From Microbacterium pumilum (GTDB lineage Bacteria > Actinomycetota > Actinomycetes > Actinomycetales > Microbacteriaceae): 64,000 nt of DNA. Each line of letters opens with the position of its first letter. Positions within the stretch are counted from its first letter, which is position 1. The stretch is from the NCBI RefSeq assembly GCF_039530225.1, contig NZ_BAAAOH010000001.1, forward strand, positions 1,054,001-1,118,000. Reading direction: 5' to 3'. Shown here piece after piece: positions 59,676 through 64,000 of this stretch. A model generated the notes under the pieces. It searched no databases. It worked only from the letters and a program-made list of their open reading frames with translations, and was not told the origin of the DNA. Position numbers and translations under genes: made by a program.

Positions 59676-60839
59676 ATGCGATTATGGAGGGCAGTGCACC
59701 TCTCGATCATCATCCCGACCTTCAATGAGGCTCCCAATATCGCGGAGCTGGTTCGTCGTGTCACGGCAGCGGTCGACGGCATCGAGGCGGAGGTCATCTT
59801 CGTCGATGACAGCACCGATTCGACGCCCGACCAGATCCTCGCGGTGGCGGCAACCGCCACTCTGCCGGTCCGGCTGATCCACCGCGATCGTCGCGATGGC
59901 GGGCTGGGCGGAGCAGTGCTCGAGGGGTTCGCCACGGCGGAGGCCGACGCATGTCTCGTCCTTGACGGCGATCTGCAGCATCCGCCAGAGGAGATCCCCG
60001 CGCTCTGGTCGCGCTACTCGCGCGGCGATGTCGACCTCGTCGTCGCGTCGAGGTACGCCGGCGGGGGCACGGCGACCGGCCTTGCCGACCGCTCTCGCAT
60101 CCTCGTGTCGAAGGCCGCCACCTCGCTCACTCGGGCGATGTTCCCGATCCGCCTGCGCGAGGTGTCCGACCCTATGACGGGTTTCTTCATCGTCGATCGT
60201 CGCACCATCGATTCCGCGACGCTCAAGCCGCGCGGGTTCAAGATCCTGCTCGAGATCCTCGCGCGCCGCAATCTGCGGGTCGCCGAGGTGCCGTTCGACT
60301 TCGCGGACCGCTACGCCGGCGAATCGAAGGCCTCGGCGCGCCAGGGGATGCATTTCGTCGTGCAGCTGACCGCGTTGCGCTTCGGCAAGATGTCGCTGTT
60401 CGCCGTCATCGGCGGCATCGGCGCTCTCGTCAACCTGGCGATCATGGCCGGCCTCATCCATGCCGGCGTGGGCTATGTCTTCGCCGCGGTGATCGCCGCC
60501 GAGACGACGATCATCGGCAACTTCCTGCTGCAAGAGCGATTCGTCTTCCAGGACATGCGCGAGTCGGCCTCGGGTGTGTGGCACCGCTTCGCCAAGTCCT
60601 TCTCCTTCAACAACGCCGAGGCGCTGATCCGCATCCCGATCCTCGCGCTGATGGTGCAGTCGTGGCACATCTCGGCGGTCGCTGCCGCAGCGATCACCCT
60701 GGTCGTGGCGTTCGTGGTGCGGTTCATGTTCCACTCGCTCGTCGTCTACGCGCCGCGCAAGGCGGGCCAGGCGCCGAGCCGGGCCCGGCAGTTCGTCGAG
60801 CAGCTCGACGAACAGGCGATGGCTCCCGGCGAGCTGTAG
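59676..60839 (+). CDS. GT2 glycosyltransferase (dolichyl-phosphate-mannose synthase-like) fused to GtrA domain
   Basis: 387 residues from ATG 59676; GTG 59694, at HLSIIIPTFNEAPN, is the alternative start. The GT-A domain (~1-235) has IIIPTFNEA, VDDSTDSTPDQI, LDGDLQHPPEE with the metal-binding Asp residues, and DPMTGFFIVDR. The C-terminal ~130 residues are a GtrA-like domain of four membrane helices (FAVIGGIGALVNLAIM onward). Such fusions make a polyprenyl-phosphate sugar and help move it across the membrane, for later use as donor in glycosylating wall polymers. A strong hairpin follows the stop. Confidence 0.92.
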   Translation: MRLWRAVHLSIIIPTFNEAPNIAELVRRVTAAVDGIEAEVIFVDDSTDSTPDQILAVAATATLPVRLIHRDRRDGGLGGAVLEGFATAEADACLVLDGDLQHPPEEIPALWSRYSRGDVDLVVASRYAGGGTATGLADRSRILVSKAATSLTRAMFPIRLREVSDPMTGFFIVDRRTIDSATLKPRGFKILLEILARRNLRVAEVPFDFADRYAGESKASARQGMHFVVQLTALRFGKMSLFAVIGGIGALVNLAIMAGLIHAGVGYVFAAVIAAETTIIGNFLLQERFVFQDMRESASGVWHRFAKSFSFNNAEALIRIPILALMVQSWHISAVAAAAITLVVAFVVRFMFHSLVVYAPRKAGQAPSRARQFVEQLDEQAMAPGEL

Positions 60840-60843
60840 CGAA

Positions 60844-60868
60844 CGGATGCCGCGGCTCGCGGCATCCG
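60844..60868 (+). terminator. Hairpin terminator after the GT2-GtrA gene
   Basis: A perfect 11-bp stem CGGATGCCGCG (60844-60854) / CGCGGCATCCG (60858-60868) with a 3-nt loop, 4 bp after the stop, followed by TTG. Stable, though the T tract is short. Confidence 0.75.
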
Positions 60869-60879
60869 TTGCGCACCGT

Positions 60880-60895
60880 TGCTAGGCTCGCGACC
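60880..60895 (+). promoter_or_regulatory. Extended -10 promoter for a leaderless gene
   Basis: TTGCTAGGCT contains TG (60880-60881), one base, then TAGGCT (60883-60888). The GTG start follows 7 nt later, so the transcript would begin at the start codon. Confidence 0.5.
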
Positions 60896-61258
60896 GTGCT
60901 TCCCCCGGACTGGATCGAGCATCGCCGCGGCGACGGTGAGACGGTCGGCTGGATCGTGGCGGAGGGCGACGGATTCCGCGCCATGGATCTGCTCGGGCGC
61001 GAAGTCACCGGCGACGTCGTGGACTGGCTCGGCGCCGAAGAGGTCCTCGAGGACCTGGGCATCGGCTATCTCGCGGATCGGTACATCCTGCGGTTCGCCG
61101 ACGGCACCGAGCGGCCCGTCCGCATCGCCGAGGTCAGCGTGCGAGGGGTCACCGTGGTCGCCGACGAGTTCGGGGCGTCATCCGCGGTCGGCGCGACGCT
61201 CGACCGGTTCCCCCTCCCGTTTCCGGTGCCGCGCGAGCTGCGCCCGGTGGCGCGCTGA
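60896..61258 (+). CDS. Small hypothetical protein
   Basis: 120 residues from GTG 60896; an upstream extension overlaps the GT2-GtrA gene antisense to nothing known and is rejected. The protein is acidic, with no signal peptide, membrane helix or Cys. It begins PPDWIEHRRGDGETVGWI, continues with FRAMDLLGREVTGDVVDWL, and ends in a Pro-rich PFPVPRELRPVAR. I do not recognise a family by name; similar short proteins occur in Microbacteriaceae. It is convergent with the dienelactone-hydrolase-like gene, 12 bp away. Confidence 0.75.
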   Translation: MLPPDWIEHRRGDGETVGWIVAEGDGFRAMDLLGREVTGDVVDWLGAEEVLEDLGIGYLADRYILRFADGTERPVRIAEVSVRGVTVVADEFGASSAVGATLDRFPLPFPVPRELRPVAR

Positions 61259-61270
61259 GGCCGCCGAGCG

Positions 61271-62032
61271 TCAGGGCGCGAGTCGCTCGTTCAGAAACGC
61301 CCTCGTGCTCGCGATGGCCGCGTCGCTGCGCCACCGCCCGGTCAGGGTCGAATGCCCGAACTGGTTCGGTCCGGTGAGGGTGAACACCTGCATGCGCCCG
61401 CCGAGCAGCCGCTGCGCCGCGTCGAGCTTCGCCCCGGGCGACAGGCAGTCGTAGCGAAAGCGGTAGCCCTGCACGCGGAGGTCGGGGTGTTCGGCCAGGC
61501 TGGCGCTGTCGCCGGGAGACAGCCCGAGTCCGGAGGGCCTCACCGGAATCGCCGGCTCGCCGACCACGGCAGCCGCGACGCGCGGATCGACGGCGAGCGC
61601 GAGAGCGAAGTTGCCGGTCAGGCACAGGCCGATCACGCCGTACCGGCGACCGGATGAGTCGGCGACGTGCGCGTCCGCGAACTCCCGCAGCCACGCCACG
61701 GAGGCGCTCACACCGTGCCGGGCGAGGATGTGCACCTCTCTTCGCACGCAGATCTGTCTCATCGAATCGAGCGGCGTGGCGCTTCCGTCGCGGCCGACGA
61801 TCGACGGGACCACCACGCGGAAGTCCTCCGCCAGGACGTTCGCCAGGGCGACGAGGTTGTCGGAGATGCCGGGGAACTCGTGCATCAGCAGCACACTCGG
61901 GTGCGGTGAGTCGGCGGGGCTTCGATCGACGATGTAGTACGGATGGGAATGATCACCGTGCGGATAGGTGTGGCGATCCCACCCCTCGGGGCACCACTCG
62001 GTTCCACGTGCCATCGCGCTGCCACCCCTCAT
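61271..62032 (-). CDS. Dienelactone hydrolase family protein
   Basis: 253 residues from ATG 62032, which overlaps the SDR stop (ATGA). Alpha/beta hydrolase with LMHEFPGIS, the Cys nucleophile in IGLCLTG as in dienelactone hydrolase, and a C-terminal His in NQFGHST. The acid is probably in the VFTLTGPN region before it. The family opens lactone or ester rings; the natural substrate is not evident. It is co-translated with a short-chain dehydrogenase, suggesting a small catabolic or detoxification pair. Confidence 0.88.
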   Translation of the reverse strand: MRGGSAMARGTEWCPEGWDRHTYPHGDHSHPYYIVDRSPADSPHPSVLLMHEFPGISDNLVALANVLAEDFRVVVPSIVGRDGSATPLDSMRQICVRREVHILARHGVSASVAWLREFADAHVADSSGRRYGVIGLCLTGNFALALAVDPRVAAAVVGEPAIPVRPSGLGLSPGDSASLAEHPDLRVQGYRFRYDCLSPGAKLDAAQRLLGGRMQVFTLTGPNQFGHSTLTGRWRSDAAIASTRAFLNERLAP

Positions 62033-63003
62033 CCGTCTGCCGTCACAGGAAAGCGCGTCGGCAGCTGACTGTCCATGATGGCCCACAGCCGCTCCGCCGT
62101 CTCGGAGTCGGCGAGATTGCGATACACCCGCTGCTGTCGCGGCGGCCCGCTGAGGTGCAACGGCCGCGACGGGCCGTAGAGCCCGCCGCCCACGGCATCC
62201 GGCGCCGTCAGCGCATAGAGCGCGGTCGACGCGGCTTCGGCGGCGCTCTGCCCCAGCGCGCCGCGCTCCATGAGCGCCCTGGCTGCGCGGTTCCACCACT
62301 GCGTCCCGTTGCGCAGAGCAGGCGGCCCGATGTTCGTCAGCGCGATGCCGGGGTGGCTCAGCGCGACGCGCAGGCCCCACCGAGCGAGCATGCAGCGGCG
62401 ATGCAGCTCCACTCCGAAGAGCCCGAGCGCGATCTTCGACGACGCATACGCTCGCAGCGCCGAGTACCGGCGCTCACTCTGCAGATCGTCGAGGTCGATC
62501 CCGAAGTGGTTCGCGGCGAGGCTGCACTGCAGAACGACGCGTGCGTCACCGGCGCGAAGAAGGGGGAGGATGCCGGCGGTCAGCGCAGCGTGCCCGAGGA
62601 AGTTCGTCTGGAAATGGAGCTCGTACCCGTCCGCGCTGACGTGTCGCATCGGGTCCCCGAGAAGTACGATCCCCGCGTTCGCAACGAAGAGGTCGATCGG
62701 TCGCCCTTCGGTCTCGAGTGTTCGAACGAGCCCGTCGACCGATGCGAAAGAGGCCAGGTCGAGGTCTCGAAGCTCCACGATCGAGCCTGGCGCGCTCTCA
62801 CGGATGCGCTCCGCCGCTCCCTCCCCCTTGGCACGGTTTCGCACCGGCATCACCACCTCGGCGCCGGCCCTTGCGAGCGCTCTGGCGATCTCGAATCCGA
62901 CGCCGTCGCTTGCACCGGTGACCAGCGCGACCGATCCGTTCAGTTCGGGCATCTGCACACCCCATCGAGCGAGTGCGGTCGGCGCTGCGGGATCGGAATG
63001 CAT
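62029..63003 (-). CDS. Short-chain dehydrogenase/reductase
   Basis: 324 residues. NAD(P)-binding TGASDGVG, VANAGI for the N-A-G motif, LQCSLAA for the catalytic Ser, and YASSK for the Tyr/Lys pair. A downstream Met (MPELNGSVALVTG) is an alternative start that would shorten the N-terminus by 17 residues. The sequence resembles retinol-dehydrogenase-like SDRs that act on hydrophobic alcohols. The MFS transporter gene upstream ends about 70 bp before it. Confidence 0.9.
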   Translation of the reverse strand: MHSDPAAPTALARWGVQMPELNGSVALVTGASDGVGFEIARALARAGAEVVMPVRNRAKGEGAAERIRESAPGSIVELRDLDLASFASVDGLVRTLETEGRPIDLFVANAGIVLLGDPMRHVSADGYELHFQTNFLGHAALTAGILPLLRAGDARVVLQCSLAANHFGIDLDDLQSERRYSALRAYASSKIALGLFGVELHRRCMLARWGLRVALSHPGIALTNIGPPALRNGTQWWNRAARALMERGALGQSAAEAASTALYALTAPDAVGGGLYGPSRPLHLSGPPRQQRVYRNLADSETAERLWAIMDSQLPTRFPVTADG

Positions 63004-63073
63004 CGGTTGGGTCTCCTCGGAACGGTCTGCGTCGAAGGAGCGCGCATCGGCGCGCGAGACGCTCGGCGACCCG

Positions 63074-64000
63074 TCAGGTCGTCTGGCCCGGGGCGGCTGT
63101 GTCGGTCGCGTGGTAGCCGGCCACGAGCGCGCTCTCCCTGTCCTTTCGCGGGAAGAAGATGAAGACGAGCGCCGCTCCGATGAGCACCGCGATCAGCCCC
63201 GCCGTGTACGCCCACTGATCGCCGGCCAGGAACGACTCCTTTGCCGCGGCCGTGATCTGGTCGGCGTACTGCGGATACTGCTTGGCGATCGCCTCGGCGC
63301 TGTCGAACGACTTCGTCAGCTCACTCTCCACCGAGCTCGAGACCGTCGTCGCATCCGCTGACGCCCCGATCGCAGCCGTGAACGCCGCCGCATAGCCGGC
63401 AGTCAGCAGAGCGCCGAAGATCGACTGCATGAGCGCTCCACCGAGGTCGCGCTGCAGGTCGGCGGTGGCTGACGCCATCCCGAGCCGTGTCGGGGGGACC
63501 GACCCGGTCAGCGAGTGCGCCGCTGGAGTCTGCGCGAATCCCACGCCGGCGCCGACGAGCGCATAGCCGAGACCGACCTGCCAATAGGCGGAGCCCTCGT
63601 GCCACAGCAGGAGCATGGTGAGGAAGCCGAGGAACACGAACCCGTAGCCCAGGAGCAGCGTCGTCCGTGAACCGGTTCGGTCCACCATCCGCGCCGACAC
63701 CGGTGCGATCAGCACCATGAGGATCGCGGCGGGCAGGATCGCGGCACCCGCCTGGATGGTCGTGTAGCCGAGCACGTTCTGCAGGAACTGCTGGCCGATG
63801 AACATGGCGCCCATGAGAGAGCCGAACACGATGATGCCCGCGACGGCCGCCACCCAGAACGGAGGCCGGGCTGCGATGTGCAGGTCGTACAGCGGATTGC
63901 GTGCCCGGCGCTGACGGATGACGAACACGACGGCTCCCGCGAGGGCGACGATGAGCAGCGTCACCGCCAGCGTCGTCGAGTCGGGAACGACGGCGAAGTT
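63074..64000 (-). CDS. DHA2-type MFS drug/efflux transporter (5' end outside window)
   Basis: About 308 C-terminal residues are visible; the frame is open to the end of the window (first residues NFAVVPDSTTLAV), so the start lies beyond 64000. At least seven to eight membrane helices, with the DHA2-like sequence LGYTTIQAGAAILPAAILM and PVSARMVDRTGSR. A soluble loop (~200-260) between the last helices contains many Ala and Gln residues. Export of small toxic compounds is the family role. Confidence 0.88.
   Translation of the reverse strand, partial: NFAVVPDSTTLAVTLLIVALAGAVVFVIRQRRARNPLYDLHIAARPPFWVAAVAGIIVFGSLMGAMFIGQQFLQNVLGYTTIQAGAAILPAAILMVLIAPVSARMVDRTGSRTTLLLGYGFVFLGFLTMLLLWHEGSAYWQVGLGYALVGAGVGFAQTPAAHSLTGSVPPTRLGMASATADLQRDLGGALMQSIFGALLTAGYAAAFTAAIGASADATTVSSSVESELTKSFDSAEAIAKQYPQYADQITAAAKESFLAGDQWAYTAGLIAVLIGAALVFIFFPRKDRESALVAGYHATDTAAPGQTT

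Overview
The window is high-GC DNA (roughly 65-70 % by eye) from an actinobacterium. Gene content, frequent GTG starts, 1-4 nt stop/start overlaps, recurrent GGATGCC/GGCATCC words and repeats of the TGAGCCTGTCGAAGGG / GGTCGTTGAGCGAGCGCAGCGAGACGAAACG type all fit a Microbacterium-like member of the Microbacteriaceae. The genus is an inference; no rRNA or tRNA gene is visible.

Region 1 (1-13067, + strand) is one tightly coupled operon: a secreted Ig/fibronectin-III protein (cut by the window edge), a MoxR AAA+ ATPase, a DUF58 protein, a transglutaminase-fold membrane protein whose catalytic Cys position is Asp, an RDD-FHA fusion, a PP2C phosphatase, an FHA protein, a transmembrane Ser/Thr kinase and an FHA-like protein with a DNA-binding-like tail. 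It looks like an envelope-associated phospho-signalling and chaperone system.

Region 2 (13.1-20.6 kb) is housekeeping: a degenerate serine-recombinase-like protein, a Na+/H+ antiporter coupled to malate dehydrogenase, a YpfJ-type zinc metallopeptidase coupled to prolyl aminopeptidase, and a DEAD-box helicase with a clear terminator. Region 3 (20.6-28.8 kb, - strand) is catabolic: GMC oxidoreductase plus aldehyde dehydrogenase, a GPH-type transporter, and a tryptophan-to-anthranilate set (tryptophan 2,3-dioxygenase, an amidohydrolase, kynureninase).

Region 4 (28.8-60.8 kb) is a large exopolysaccharide / surface glycopolymer locus. It holds a NodB deacetylase, a mycoredoxin, a WbpD-like acyltransferase, a 1933-residue secreted protein with five DUF4082 domains, aminosugar enzymes (Gfo/Idh oxidoreductase, SDR epimerase, two DegT aminotransferases, PglD-like acyltransferase), a flippase, a fused double glycosyltransferase, a cassette of AMP-ligase + PLP decarboxylase + acyl carrier protein + asparagine-synthetase-like ligase, further glycosyltransferases, a polymerase, two kinase-less Wzz-like proteins and a GNAT protein. 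At 58362-58368 the first half of a WcaJ/WbaP-type initiating glycosyltransferase is joined out of frame to a secreted DUF4082/beta-helix protein that has lost its start, so a deletion (or misassembly) has damaged both genes. A GT2-GtrA protein closes the locus.

Region 5 (60.8-64.0 kb) has a small hypothetical gene, a dienelactone-hydrolase-like gene coupled to a short-chain dehydrogenase, and the 3' part of a DHA2-type MFS transporter running off the window. No CRISPR array, insertion sequence or prophage was recognised. The least described parts are the ligase/decarboxylase/ACP/amide-synthetase cassette inside the polysaccharide locus and the nine-gene FHA/kinase/MoxR operon.
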